From positions 9,362,001 through 9,426,000 of the forward strand of contig CM114274.1 of the NCBI GenBank assembly GCA_050084515.1: DNA of 64,000 bases, written 5' to 3'. This stretch comes from Blasia pusilla. Taxonomy: Eukaryota; Marchantiophyta; Marchantiopsida; Blasiales. The notes under the pieces were generated by a model, which had not been told where the DNA came from, ran no database searches, and saw only the letters and a program-made list of their open reading frames with translations. The position numbers were made by a program, and so were the translations under genes. How positions within the stretch are numbered: the stretch's first letter is position 1; every line of letters begins with the position of its first letter. Positions 34,300 through 47,640 of the stretch are shown here, one piece after another.

Positions 34300-36583
34300 C
34301 GCGGAACTTTGCATCTACATTGGCGACATCCAGGGACATTCAGTAGTTTCATAGTACATATTGGGCAAAAAATTTACGTTGGCTTCAACAACGTTTCAAC
34401 CTTCACACCCATGCACCGCTTCCTTTAATTCCAAATAGCTTGCATTAAATAAGTAGAATAATTGTGACCACGAAGGTAACACCGATTTACATTACATCAC
34501 TTCAATGCTAATACTAGACGAACAACAATATCCATCGAACTGTATTACACTTTGCCCTACATAGCTGTTACAGTTTTATCCCCGCCTACCCTGCTATTGA
34601 GTAATTTGTAATGCTCTACAAACCAATCAATCTATTCATCGACAACCTGGGCTGCATACTTGTTCTTTCTTAAAGGAAAAATAAATTCATCATCTATCTA
34701 TTCTATAAGCAAAAGATGCTCCTTCCTCTATCTTACAATCAAGGTATGGCATACATCCTATTATAAGGCAGATGACTTCAAAATAAAGTCTCACAAATAA
34801 ATCTAGAACATCTTTATTCCTATGTGAAAGTGAATGTATAACTCGAAGATAAAATAATCATTTGTTTCTCGCCCATTTGGTAAGTAAGTTATTGGGATTG
34901 TGTGTATGAAGGAAGAGGGAATGGTCTCCTTGTTTAAAGATAAGAGCATAAGGGATTGGAGTAGAATAAGGTTTAATTATTTTGTTTTCCAAAAAAAGGT
35001 GAGGGTAAGGATTTTTGTAACTTATTAAGACAAGATTTACACATTAGGGGTAAGGGGAGGGGGCCGAGCTTAATTTTCCAAAATAATGAAAGCGAAGGTG
35101 GTGGTTATTTTTCAAAAATTAAGGGATTTTAAAAAAAGAATGAGGGAGTGGGGGTTTCTTAATGAAAAAAAAGGGAGGAGGCATACACGAGGTAGAGACA
35201 CTTAGAGTTTCAAATGAGAAGGAAGAGTATATAAAAGATATTAAGGGAGATTGAAGTTTTCTTCATTCTAATCTATATTCTGAGGGGAAATTTATGTGTA
35301 TAGAATTAAAAATAATTTTAGAAATATCCAAACTTTACGACAATATTTTACACATTAGAAAGGAATCAAGGATGAAGGATTGGAGGTTTTTTTTCTTAAT
35401 GAAAACTGAGATGGAGGTATTCAATGCAGAGGTAGCAAAAAGGACTTTAAAGAGGAAGAAAAAGTGCGTGAATGTGATAAAGAAAGAAGTTTGGTTTTTT
35501 TTTTTCTAAATGTTAAAATGGTGCATTTATTGAAAAACCCCATCTTAGAAAAAAACCACCATCTTTACCTTTAGGAAAAAGAAATTCTCCTCCCTCAATT
35601 CCTTTTCCAAGCACTCACGTGTAAATCTTATTTGAGTTAACTTTAAAAAATCCTCTCAATCTTCCCATTTCCTTGTTTTAGAAAAGAAAAGAACTATGAT
35701 TTACTCTAATTTACTCCAATCCCCTTTCTCCCATTTTTTACACGAAAACCTTCCCCTCTTCTTTCATAAGAAACATGCCAATACATCTAAAATGGGCAAG
35801 AAATATGTATACCCATTCTAAGTCCAACAAGCTTTCTAATATAATCACAAAGCGATATTTGCATGCACAAAAGTGTAGTATATTGCCCATTCATAGACAT
35901 TGATATGTTATTGGTTCATGAATCACGATGAAATATTAGTTGAAAAAAGGAATAACACATGACGTAGATTTTTAATTGTCACAAGTTGGATGGATCTCTT
36001 GATTTTTAAGTCTGAATAAAAGGGAGGGAAGTAGAGGCAATGAAATCATGGGTGTTATACTTTTTTATATGATCATCTAGTTTTTTTTATTTTCTAACTT
36101 TTTTCCCCTCTCTTTCTCTCTTTGTAAGAAATTCTTTCTCATTTCCTAAATTTTAACTCTTGAAAAGAATATATTTTTTTCATTGAAGATTTTTTTTTCT
36201 CCCCCAAAATATTCTATAAATATTTATTTTAATTTTAATATAAATATCAAATAATTGGGAATAATTTTCCCAAAACTATTAGATAATATTTTTTGCTCTT
36301 TTAAACACTTGCAAAAAAGACGTGTGTCTTGTTAGACACAATTTTGAGGTTTTTGGGCAACTTCCTACGTAAATGGAAAAATAGATAGAAAGCAAGGGAA
36401 GGGTAAGAGGAGGAAGAATCACATTGATAATTTTATTCACTCCATTTCCTTATTAGAGGACATTCTGCTTTAGCTTCTTCCAGCACATTACTCTTGTAGG
36501 GTCTTAAAGTTATCCACATTACTTACACATGGGATGGATAAACATCCCGACCTATCTAGCTATAACTCCTTTTTATACTCTTA
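34300..36583. other. AT-rich spacer, no gene seen
   Basis: Purine-rich and A/T-rich runs with only short frames (for example 35294-35509, Lys-rich). No domain recognised. The first few hundred bases may still be Helitron tail, but no 3' hairpin with CTRR was found. Confidence 0.5.
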
Positions 36584-36791
36584 TTAGCATGTTGCCCGTG
36601 CGATGCACGAGTGGTATTTTTCCCTTCAAATAACATTCCGTTAAAGATAAGGGCTCTTCAAATAACATCCCGTCCACAATAAGGCCGAGATCTTAAGTGG
36701 ATAGGTGTCAACCAAAAAGGAGCCTTAGAAGGACAAGTGCCAACACATGAAGAGGGTTTGCTCTAACCCCATCTTCTTTTAATAATATAGA
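36584..36791 (-). mobile_element. Short non-autonomous Helitron (208 bp)
   Basis: Read on the minus strand, it begins TCTATATTATTAAAAGAAG, ends with a GTGCATCGCACGGGC hairpin and CTAA, and lies between A and T. These are Helitron termini and target preference. It has no coding content; it would need Rep/helicase from an autonomous relative. It shares its 5' start and palindrome with the elements at 37658 and 50680. Confidence 0.75.
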
Positions 36792-37657
36792 TTCGAGGAC
36801 ATCCTTTTGACTTTTTCAACACTTAACATAACTACATAGATCCTTTTGGGTAGCCTCTCAAGGTAGGATTTTTGGCTAGATTTGAGAAAAGAATGATTCT
36901 TTTGCAAGAATGAGTTTTTATTTGGGTGGGGAGGGGGCCAATATGAGCAATCTCCTTCCCCATTAGTTCTCAAAAAAAGTACTATTATAGTCTCTTTGAA
37001 AGTTTCACTTTTACTCATTCATCACATCTATATGGCTAATAATTGCAAATAAAGAAAAGACCAGTCATAATGTGAAAGATGCTAATTAAATGAATAAATT
37101 GTTGTTTTTTGAGATAGAAAAGCACATATTCATGAGTTCAAAAGAAAGATCCCACTATAATAATCAATTATGTAAAGCGAGAGATGTCATCGTGGGAAAT
37201 ATCATGTTGGTTGAGAGTGAAAGGTGTTAGAAGGAGGGGTTTTAAAAAATGAATAAGACACTCTCCCATAAGAGTATAGATATTCAATGCTCTAATGTCC
37301 CATTAATTTATGTTCAAATTTGTATTTAGTAGACTTTTCTTAATAAAAAGAGCATTTAAAAGTTATTTTATAATATTTTTGATAAAAAATCATTCTAAAT
37401 ATATCATAACTCTTCAAAAGGCATAAGACAAGTCATCATTTTGTCACACACATTCCTTTCTTATGAAATATTCTATTTGTATTAAGTAAATTTAATATAA
37501 AGGGAACTATCAATTTGTCCATTCATGCATAACTACAGTGACTTAATAACTCATCTTATTTCCTTTCTAAATGAAATATATTCTATATTTCCTTTGTTTA
37601 AAACCTTCATCTCATTTAAAAACTACTTTCCTTACATAATAACTCTCCTCCCTCAAA

Positions 37658-37844
37658 TCTATATTACTAAAAGAGGACGGATTTGGGGAACCCTTCCTCT
37701 GGTGTCAACACGTGTACTTTTTGCACTCCTCTCATATTGACACGTGTACTTTTTAAGAGAAGAGATAACAAAGGAGCTAATAGGTAAAAGATTTAACGGA
37801 CGTGTTTCCTACATAATGATTTTCTCACCCGTGCATGATGCTAG
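37658..37844 (+). mobile_element. Short non-autonomous Helitron (187 bp)
   Basis: It starts TCTATATTACTAAAAGAGGA after an A and ends CCCGTGCATGATGCTAG before a T. An ACACGTGTAC segment occurs twice inside. Same family as the 36584 and 50680 copies. Non-coding. Confidence 0.75.
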
Positions 37845-40338
37845 TAATCCATTCGAACAAGAATGCTCTAACGCCTTTTTAATTTATGTGCATTCCTTAG
37901 GAGAAAAGTTTCACCAATTTTAGAAAAATAAGGAATTAAAATTTTTAAAAATTATTTTAAAAATTATTTTAAAAAAAATATTCAAACTTTGGAAATTCAT
38001 TGTAGATTGTTTATGCTTTAGTGGTTGAGGAGTGAGATATAGGTAGGGAGACAAATTGTCCCTTAAAATTTCATAAAGATTTTTTTATTTAAGTCTTTAC
38101 TTTTCAATAGGGGAAGGGAAGAGAGGAAGGGATAAATTTGTAACAAACAAGAACTTAATATAAATTTTCAACAAGGACTTCATGATTACTCTATATTTTA
38201 ATTTTGAACAAGAGAGGGGAATGTAGATATGGAATACATTTTCAATAGAGGAGTGAATGAGAGAAAATATAAATTTTAAACAAGGATTGACTTCATAAGG
38301 ATTTTTTTTTCCGAATTTCTAAATTTTCATTAGAGGTACAAAAGATAAATTTTCCACAAGGAAGGGTTTCTTAAGTTTTTTTAATTTCATTTACAATAGG
38401 AGGGAGAGTGTAGATAGGGAAGAAATTTTCCATAGGGGAAGTTGGATGAGATAGGGGAGCAAGACACGATTAGAGAGGAGGAGAAAAACATCTTGCTTTT
38501 GATCCTTTTCAGACAATCCCCTTTGTTTCTCAAGAAAGTGAAGGGATGAATCCTCTCCAACCCTTTTTGGAGGGATAAAGAGTGGAGGAAGAAAGAGCCT
38601 CTCTCTCCATATCCCCTAGATATCTATTTACGGCCTCTACACATATGCGTCATTTTTTTTTCTCGTCGTTTAGACTATCCACGTGTCACTCACACGTGTT
38701 AAGTAATTTAATACTATTGCCCCCTCTCAAGGCCGCACACCGGTTACCTATTATCTATATTGTCTATATTTGGAGGGGAAAGGATGAAGAGCGGGTCCAA
38801 CATCATGTACACAAAGACTCTACCAAAGAGGTTAGGATCAAGTATTTCCATTCCCTTGAAGAATAGCTAGAAACATGACGAGGATAGAGGATAATAATGA
38901 GGTGGACGGAACGGGGATGGAATGGAAGTACCCTCCATTCTTTGAAGAGGAACAAAGAGGGGAGTTACACAATTGGGTTTCCTTTCTCCAAAGAGATTAA
39001 AAAGAAAAGAAATATAATATGAATTACGTCTATCTATGTTCAACTACTAAGAATGCCTGCACGATGCAATTATTATTATTATTATTACTAATTTTAGTAA
39101 AATATTTTGTTATTGAAATTTTTGCAATATACATGTGGCCAAAAGGGAAAAATTATATTTCATGTAGAAATTCAACGAGTATCCAATTGCTTCATATTAT
39201 CATCAATTTTGTATAATTGTGTAGAGTGCCATTGGAAAATTTGTCCAATGACTTCAAATTGGTGCATAAATATTTTTCTCCTTATTATATGTAGCCTTTC
39301 CAATAGTGATACAAATTGAATACTTAGAATCCAATATGAAAAATTAGAATACGAAGCTATTGCATACATGTTGAACATTCAAAAAATGATATAAAAATGA
39401 GAAGGATAGAGAGGATTCCTTACAAGTTGGGGAAGAAGAAGTTTTCGTTTCCTTTTCCAATCTCCATTAATCAATTTAGAAAAATAAATTCACTCCTTTA
39501 GATTATTTTTCTTGCAAAAATATGATTTAATGGGTTAACCTCCCAACCAAACTTAAAAATAAAAAAAAAATATAAGAAGGAAATTACTTTGAGCATTTTG
39601 AAGAATAATTCTTGTCCCACCATTCTCTTAGTATCTTTCTTCATTATTTTCCCATAATAATATTAAATTTTCCATTCAAAAATTTTAATATTAAATTTGA
39701 AACTAATTTCTTGAGCCTAAGAAATAAAAAGAAAATTTTAAAATAAGGAATATAATTAATATGAGAAAGACTAAAAAAGTTCCTAAAAATGAAATTATTT
39801 AAAAATTAACCTAATTAGAATAACCTATTAATTATTAGAAAATTTCTTCCAGATTTTTAGAAAATAAAATATTCACGGCCTCTATAAGTTCTCATTATTT
39901 TTTTTCCATCTAGATTATTCATATTGCACGTATATGTTAATTATTTTCTTGAAGCAACCCACTGAATTAATTTTTTTTTGTGTGTGAGAGGTAATTAACC
40001 GTCTATATAAATAGGACTGGATTTGAGGTTGAGGAACCCCGTCCCCGTATGACGCGTATATATAACAAGGCGGTTGAATTTAAATTAACAAATCCGTGAT
40101 TTTGAGGGCATTATACTAGTTCACTATTATTATGCACTAATTTTATATGCACATCATCCAACCGACCAGGTCATCGTAGTTAGGAGCACCTTTAGTTAAT
40201 AAAACAAATTAAATACAGCAGGTTGTATGAGCCATGGCCTTCTGGTCGGCCCTTAAAGTAACCTTGCCCCGTTGGAACAAGGTCCTCAGCAAGGACGACC
40301 ATAGTAGCAAAGCCTTGACGGGCGGAGTTCAACACGTC
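37845..40338. other. AT-rich spacer with a possible Helitron 5' end
   Basis: No genes recognised. A (TTA)n tract lies at about 39068-39087. Near 40010 the sequence TCTATATAAATAGGACTGG resembles the start of the local Helitrons, but no matching 3' end was found, so it is only a possible truncated copy. From about 40200 the base composition turns GC-rich, leading into the gene region. Confidence 0.5.
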
Positions 40339-40385
40339 TTGCCTACTGGGGAAAGGGTTAGTCGCGGGTGTTCCCCAGTAGGCAA
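40339..40385. repeat. 13-bp perfect inverted repeat in GC-rich patch
   Basis: Arms 40339-40351 and 40373-40385 are perfectly complementary around a 21-base loop. It lies in an isolated GC-rich block (about 40220-40460) holding a minus-strand frame of 100 codons (40494-40192) with no recognisable domain. It may be a structured RNA or a transposon remnant; I cannot assign it. Confidence 0.5.
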
Positions 40386-40499
40386 TTCCGAATCGCGGGT
40401 GCCTGGAGGCTGGAGGGCCCCAGCGGCCAACGAACAATGACGCCGTGGGGCCCAACCAAAGACGCAGGTAGCATTTTAATCGGGATTTAAACATTTCCT

Positions 40500-41533
40500 C
40501 ACCCCAAGATCGGAGTTTTCATTTTTTTTTTCCTTTGGACCGGACAAACCATGTCAGGAAACTGGAGGCTGACAGGCGCGGCGACTTCGCTAACGACAGG
40601 AGAAGATCTTGACCTTCAGTCGACCTTTTGACGTTTTGCGCTTGTTGCCCTTCTCTTTCTGCTGTTGGCTGCTCTCCTTCTGTCTCTCTCCTCTCCTCTC
40701 CCGAGTGCGGTCCTGTTGGGATCTTCGCGGTCTTCCAGAGGAGAGAGGCGGGGAGACCGGATTTATCAGAGGAGTGGGGGAGGGGGAGGGGAGAGGACGA
40801 GGGTCTCAGTGCGTGCGCGGTGAAACAGAAGGGAGATGTGTGGGGAGAGCTGATGCGATAGAGTTGAAGATCGTTGGAGGCGAAGAGATTGTGCAATTCT
40901 TGATACATTAGGGAAGTAGTAGGCGTGTGAGGTGGGGTATGCACTTCATATTGGATTATTATTACGTGTTTACTGAGGATTTCGTATGGCGGGTGGGGCC
41001 GCTTCTTTCGCTGTTTGGAGATAGTTGATGTTTTGAGGTGGATCGGTCCTAAGCTCTAGTACGCGTGTGAACGGCTCGAACTTCGTGTTCGAAGTTTCAG
41101 GTTCTTGGCCCTGACGTGGCTTTGTGTATTGGACTTGCTCATGAGCTCGACGGTGTGGTGGTTTACAGGATAGTCGAGTTCCCTCTATTCATCTTCGTGT
41201 GCGGCTAGTTTCTGACGGACGGTTTTATGTGAAGGAGCTGGCATCGACGATATATCGATAGACTTTATGGTGTTAGGCGTTTGAGCGGACTCGGGATAGT
41301 GGGGGTTTTCAGGTCCTCGGGGTCGATGAGGTTACATAATAGTAGCGGCACTCTTTACTTTCGCAAGCACGATTCCATTAGTTGCGTGAGCACGCTCAGT
41401 GAACTCTTGCAGGAAAGAGAAGAAAGATTGGTGCAGGGAAGAGTAAAGCCAGAAGTTACACCTGTTTCATGTACTTGATCTCATTTCATTGCAATTCGTG
41501 TCCGCTCCGAAACGTGATACCGAGGGAGTTAGG
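40500..41533 (+). promoter_or_regulatory. Presumed promoter and 5' UTR of the J-protein gene
   Basis: GC-richer than the spacer. It holds a long CT-rich tract (about 40650-40710) of the kind common near plant transcription starts, and only short unrelated frames. No clear TATA box could be chosen. A 5' UTR intron is possible: several GT and AG sites lie between 40900 and 41480. The boundaries are nominal. Confidence 0.35.
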
Positions 41534-44500
41534 ATGGTTACAATGGAGAAACAGTACGGCTTAAGCGAATCGGCTCGAACCGTGGCAGAATTGCCAGAAA
41601 GTAACTGGGAAGATATCCACTCCAAGAGGTTGATGGACTCGGCAAGTCGCCATGTGACCGAGGGACGGTTCGAGCAGGCCCGCTTGCAATTGGAAGTGGC
41701 ACAACGGCTTTCTTCTGGAACCAAAGGGCTTGCGGAGCTGCTAGCCATTGCTGAAGTGTGCCTGGCCGCAGTTGGGAGACCTTGCCCATGCCAATCCAGG
41801 AGGCATAAGTTTCCAGACTGGTACCACATCCTGAAGGTGAGAACGTATCCCTTTGCCGGATTAGTTAGAAGCAGTTGGGAATGGGAAACTTGGAAAGATC
41901 GTGACCTGCGGTCTTAACCTATAGAGCCTTCAGATTGCAAATAAAGTATACGAACGTGGGGAAAAGATACTCGTAGCTGTTACGTTCGCCGGTGGGAATA
42001 CTGTGAAGTGTCTATGAAGATCAGGGTAGGCGATTGCATCTTTTCCTCGTATCTGATATTGGAGTTCGAAATTGCAGGTAGACGAGAAAGCCGACATCAG
42101 CCTCATCAAGAAGAGGTACCGGCAGCTAGGTATGTCTTGTTTGCTTGGCACAAACTTACACCTGAGCACATTATGGATAATTAAATTGTTTGCAGCGTCA
42201 AGAAGACGTATACGCACACCATATGGGAGGGCACAAGCGGTATGTAGGGACCTCGGCCGTGCTCTTCGAGCTTGGGCACCTTGCAGGTGGCAATGACAGT
42301 GTCGAGTGTCGAAAGCCTGAAGAGAAATCCGCCATGACGCGTCATCTGTCTTGGAATGAGTGCAGCCTTGCTATTGCATCCAGATAAGAATACACACGTG
42401 AAAGCGGAAGGGGCGTTCAAGTATATCTCTCAGGTAACGGTTCTGTTCCGCCAACCCTAGTGTGATGATACTCCTCGACTCTTCTTGGTTAGGATCTGCC
42501 GTGGCCTGCAAATGTTCGTCCGGATTTGATCGAGTGTCATCACCACGCACACGAGTAGAAATTGGCGTCACAGGAAATTAGATCGGGTTTCAGCTTCGCT
42601 ATAGATATTGCATTTAGGTGCGCGGAGACGTTGCGCTTGACGAAAATCCCTCTGCCTTCGCTGTCACTTGACTGCAACTGCCTACTGTCGACAGGCCTAT
42701 GACTGTCTCTCGGATAAAAATAAGCGGATCAGCTTCAATCTGGAAAGGGCACGGAGCTTGTGCAGAAGGTGTTCCACAACCAGTGAAGCGAATGACAGTA
42801 TTCCTAGAGGTTCCGACTTCAGAAAGTCGTTTCAGCAAGAACAGGGGTTCGGTGCTACTCAAGAGTATCGCTACGGTACATCGGAGTTAGCATGGGAGTC
42901 TGTCAGACTCCAGACATTTCGAAGAAAGGCACGAGCGAGGGCTGAAGCGGCTGGATCGGATCTGGGGAGTAGATCATGGAAATGGAACAAGGAATTTGAG
43001 AAGCTGAATATAAAACGGAATGACAAATGTTTCGAGAAGAGAGAAATGACATCCAACCCACACAGGCACCTAGATGAAACAAGAACAAGTTCTATAGCGC
43101 GAAGCAACGGTTTTCAGGTGGACGGGAACAAGAGTCCTGAAAAGAAAAGCTGCGAATCTCAACTAATTGACTTTACGTCTATTTTGAGACGAAGCAGGGA
43201 ATCGCGAAAGGAGAGCGGAGGAGTGGCGAGGACTCTAGATGATTTGTTGACGTCATTGAGGTCGGGTAAAGGAGAACGTAAACACATCGACACCATGCGA
43301 CGGTCAACCACTACAGGTTTCGGGCCGGGGAAAGGTTGCCATGAACGTCAATCGCGTTACCCAACAACTGAGGATATTATCAAATACTTCCGTGATCCAC
43401 AAACAAAACCGTGCCAACCAAGAAATCCTGCGGAGTTACTGGAACTGGACAACTCCTTAAAAGAAATATATTTCCCTTCCCCGAAAGGTCTTCCGTCGGA
43501 TGTACGGCATTATTCCCCAGTGGACGACAAAACTGCAGAGCCATACACTTCCCCACCTCAAAGTTGTCGCGTGTTGCCTGAGAAAGACCTGTCCCGACTT
43601 GAAAGTTGCCGGCTGCTGAAAAATCTAGATGCTGCTTTGGCCGACATATCACGCTCCACAGTGAATGCTAAATTCGGTCATTCGATTCCGATGATTCCCT
43701 TGTTCAAGACAGGTCGAAAGATATCCCACACAGATTTCCCCACCAGAGCTATGGAAAATGGTTCGCCATTTTCCAAACTGTTAGAATCCGATCAGTCAAC
43801 TCGCAAAGCTACGCGTGAGGCCAGAGGAACAGTATCAGGCGATCCCATGGGAGCTTTTTCTTCCTGCTGTCGCAAGTACCGGCAGACCTTCAACTGTTGT
43901 GGCGGCCAACCCCTCGGTTCTACCCGCGTCACACAAATTCAGCCCGAAAACGACTCCAGCATGTACATCACTCCTTTGCTTAGACGTCAAGCAGGAAAGA
44001 ACATCAGCCTGGAGGGTTTCAATCCAGCAACTCTGACGGAATCCCGGGGGACCATCGACCCCATCATTGAAGCACAGCCTGCAAACGATAGGGGTATGTG
44101 GGCGACTAATTCAACAGGGAATCTCTCTAATGGGCCAGTTGCCACAACTTTCTTAAAATCTGAAACCGTAGGTGAAAGTTCTACGAGGAGTTTCAGAGAT
44201 CATGATAAAGTTGCCAGTTCTGCAGCGGTACAGGACTTCAGCTCTCAAACTTGTAGTAGAAAGTGCTACAAATCGGGCCTCTCGCCTCTAAGTCCTCTTC
44301 TGAGCTCTGAAAAACTAGGCATATGGATTGATAGTCTAACAAGTTCATCACATCTGTCTCTCCGGGGTGTCGGGGATCTACCCAAAGATGGGAACGTTTT
44401 CAGTTCCGAATCAGAAAATAAACCGCATGGCACACATTTGTGTCCTTCTGAGATCGGGACGGAATCCGTATCTTGGAAGCGGCTGAGAAATCAATTGGAA

Positions 44501-45587
44501 GCAGCGGATTTTCTTCCCTCTTCTGTATCATCCAAGCACTTCGGAACTTTACCTGAATATAATATGCTGCGGTCACAAAAAGTTGCCCCTGATGTGCACA
44601 ATGTCATTTCATCGGTGGCAACTAATTTATATGCTTACGATGGACGCTCTGGATGTTCAGTAAAGTTTTTGGGATTAGAAGATTTTTGTCAGTCGAATGG
44701 ATCGGAGTTTCTACAAGCGGAACATTTTACCAGAGACGTGGCTCATGCAACAGCAATTAAGACTCCTCTTGAAGCCTCAGATAGACGGGAAACACTTAAC
44801 TTCACGGAAGGTGTTGACTCAACACAATTACCGTCTTCTGGGTCGAAGATTAGAGCTTCAGGAAGCCAGATTTCCAACCTCTCTACTACCACATCAGCGT
44901 TCTCATGGGCCACGTCGCGCAGCGAGAATAGCGTCCACATTGATCCCGTTGTTTATACATCCGAGCTGCATACGCTGGCAGAAAGTGCCAACCGTTCTTC
45001 CGAAAACTACGAGTTGGATCAGAATCTGCTGAGTGGACGTCTTCAGGTTCGTACTTGCTCAGCTGTTGGCTCTACAATTTTCACGTATGTCGTATTCGAT
45101 GTTTCTGACATATTCGATGATTGAGAACTGCAACTGCTGGTCGGAACCTAATTCAGGTTTTCAAGAAGCAAACCCTAATTAAAGAGTTATTTTCGTATAT
45201 GTAGAGCAATTACTACCTGAGATGAGTTATGACTCTCAGCTGCCATTACGTCAGTTTCATCGGTGCTTCTCGCCGCCGGACGTCAAACAGACAAGCTTCA
45301 CTGAAGATCGCATGGCTTCATTTGTGAACTTGCGTAAATGATTGGTATTTTTGGATTGTCCGCAATACTCCCTGGTAACGGTGGTGGTCCATGATTTTGT
45401 TTTGATGCAGAAGTCAGATGAGCTGATGGAGACTCTTGAGCGTTTGAGAGAGGAGGCCAAAACGATAGCTGCAACACTCGAAAACTACAATGAAACCAGC
45501 CGGTCAAAAAAGGCGGCTGCGCTGCTGGGAGTGTGTTCTAATGGCCTGCCCAAGTGCCAACGGACCTCACCATGCCTCACAGTGTGA
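41534..45587 (+). CDS. J-domain (DnaJ-like) protein, five exons, 983 aa
   Basis: An Hsp70 co-chaperone of the plant class with an N-terminal helical region before the J domain. Exons: 41534-41836, 42078-42129, 42366-42433, 42695-45046 and 45411-45587, all with GT-AG introns and phases that join without a break. Residues about 35-80 (LMDSASRHVTEGRFEQARLQ; LLAIAEVCLAA) match the conserved N-terminal helices of this class. The J domain runs from about residue 94: DWYHILK, then SLIKKRYRQLALLLHPDKN with the essential HPD at 123-125, then AFKYISQAYDCLSDKNKR. The remaining 780 residues, nearly all in exon 4, are Ser/Thr-rich and probably disordered. The last exon ends in a predicted coiled coil (MEKLxx-type heptads at LMETLERLREEAKTIAATLE). 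I see no DUF3444 domain, common in relatives. The start is the first ATG after an upstream stretch without other starts; a second ATG lies three codons on. The exon model is inferred from sequence only. Confidence 0.85.
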
Positions 45588-47640
45588 CCACATGGCGCTT
45601 GGAAGCCGTTGCCTTGCGCGTTTTTGATATTATTTCTGGTGGTCTGTAACAAATTGAATGTCAAATTGGTTTTTGATTCACCAGCATAAATTCGCCGACT
45701 GTTTGTGATTCATTCTCGGTTAGCACTACCAGAGCTATCCTTCACTTTTGCTGGTGCTTTTCATGTTAATGATATCATCGCCTTCACAGTTGTTACACTT
45801 CAAGTGGAACGTTCCGTGCTGCTTCTGTGAGGTACTTTGCCAGTAAATATCTTTGCCAAACGTTTGACCTAGTCCAGGGCACGGAGAATGCCGAGGGTGA
45901 CCTATTGTTGCCTATCCATCATACCAGAGACAGACCGCATAGTTGAGTGTCAATCTGTACAACGTAAATGCTACTCATTCATTATGCTCAGAACTTGTAT
46001 ACATGTGCATATGGGAGAAGGATCTTATCTTTTGAACGAGTGGAAAGAGTCTCGTCTCAGGCGCAGACATATAATATCTGAAATCAGAGGTCTGATAATC
46101 GAGTTCCTGTGAGACTAGAGCTGCTTGTATTCTACAGACATAGATCTTATGCATGCAGATTTCATTCTGCGTATGAAAATGTTTGATTATTGCATCCGAG
46201 CGCAATTTCAAGCTTCCACGCCAAAACACTCGCAACTTCATGTTCTCTTTTCTGCTGTAATCCCGAATCGGAACTAGACTTGAGTGCAGCTGAATACAGC
46301 GCAAGTTCCTATCGCATCAGCGCGTCTCTATGGCGCTGGGCAAATATTCGCCTACAGAAACAGTTGATATGAATCTCGGGACTCTGGAACTTCTGCGTTG
46401 GGACAAGACAGGGTCACAGAGAGAGAGAGAGAGAGACAGTCGCGCCAGGATCTCCTTGGATCTTGTTGTACCTTGCGGAGGCTGGCCTAGAGGGATACCA
46501 CCTACTCTGTTCTCGTAACCTTCGCGGGTCTCACTCGGAGCCTCGGAGGTGCAGAGCTACTAATGCCATTCCTATCGCAGGGTTGATACACGGCGAGGTC
46601 AATGACATGTTGAAGCTAGGAACGTCAAAATGTACAAGCGGCTACGAGAGAGGAACCGCATGGATGTGCGACTCCGTATGAGGTTTAGGTTCAAGAATGA
46701 TGCCGGAAGCTGGGGAATACACATGCATAATACGACAAGATAGCGGGGAAAGAAAAAATGGGCAATGTTCTAGAGTCTTATTAGGTGGGTAGAAATAGAA
46801 CAAATGTTCTCGAATCTTATTAGACGGGAGAAATATAACAAAGGAAAATAAGAATGAGAATTTGATGGGAATATATATTAATAAATTAATAATTAATTTC
46901 ATATTATAATAGATGATTATAAATATTAATTAATATAAAAATATGATAAATATCTAAAATTTTAGAATTTTATCTCAATGGAAAAAAAAAGAAATTTAAT
47001 GGAAGAGAAGATTTTTTTTAAATTATATGGAAAGATAAAATTAGTTAATGTTTTGGAATATGATTTAAATTTGAATGGAAGATTGTAAATACTAAAGAAC
47101 AGTGAATTATTTCTCTTCTAAAATTTTAGAAAAAAAATTATATTTAAAATTTAAAATTAAATAACATGATATTTTTAATTAATTAAATTAATATATTTTT
47201 ATCTTTTGGAAAAAGAATATTAATTTTAAGGGAAAAATAAAATAATTTCGTTAAATAAAATTAGTTAAAATTTGGGAAAGAAAAATTAATTTGAATGGAA
47301 AAATAAAATAATTTCATTAATGAAAATTAGTTAAAATTTTATTTTTGAATTACGGAGGAATGAAATTATTTACGGGAGATGGGTTTTATATAACGGTGAA
47401 ATTTTCTTATTGAGATTTAAAAAAATAAAAATTATATTTAATTTTTAAAAATAAATAAAATTTGAAAATTTAAACAGAATTTTAAAACGATCTATTCTTG
47501 ACTTTTTTTTTTTTAGGCCCTATGACATGTGCGCATCATTAATCCCTAAACCCTAAATGCTCTTCGAAACATTTTTTTTTTTTATAGAATTGCCAAGTTG
47601 CTGAGATGCGATAGCGTAATGCAAGACGAATAAATGACGC
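45588..47640. other. 3' flank of the J-protein gene, then AT-rich spacer
   Basis: 45588 to about 46740 keeps the gene's moderate GC and probably holds the 3' UTR and flank. Short frames on both strands have no domains. A GA run lies at about 46419-46436. 46740-47560 is extremely AT-rich with repeated AAATTA words and no genes. Confidence 0.5.

Noticed and set aside
40192-40494. 100-codon GC-rich minus-strand frame, considered as an organelle-derived insertion
   Set aside because: I could not match it to any plastid or mitochondrial protein I know, and it contains a hairpin; left unassigned.
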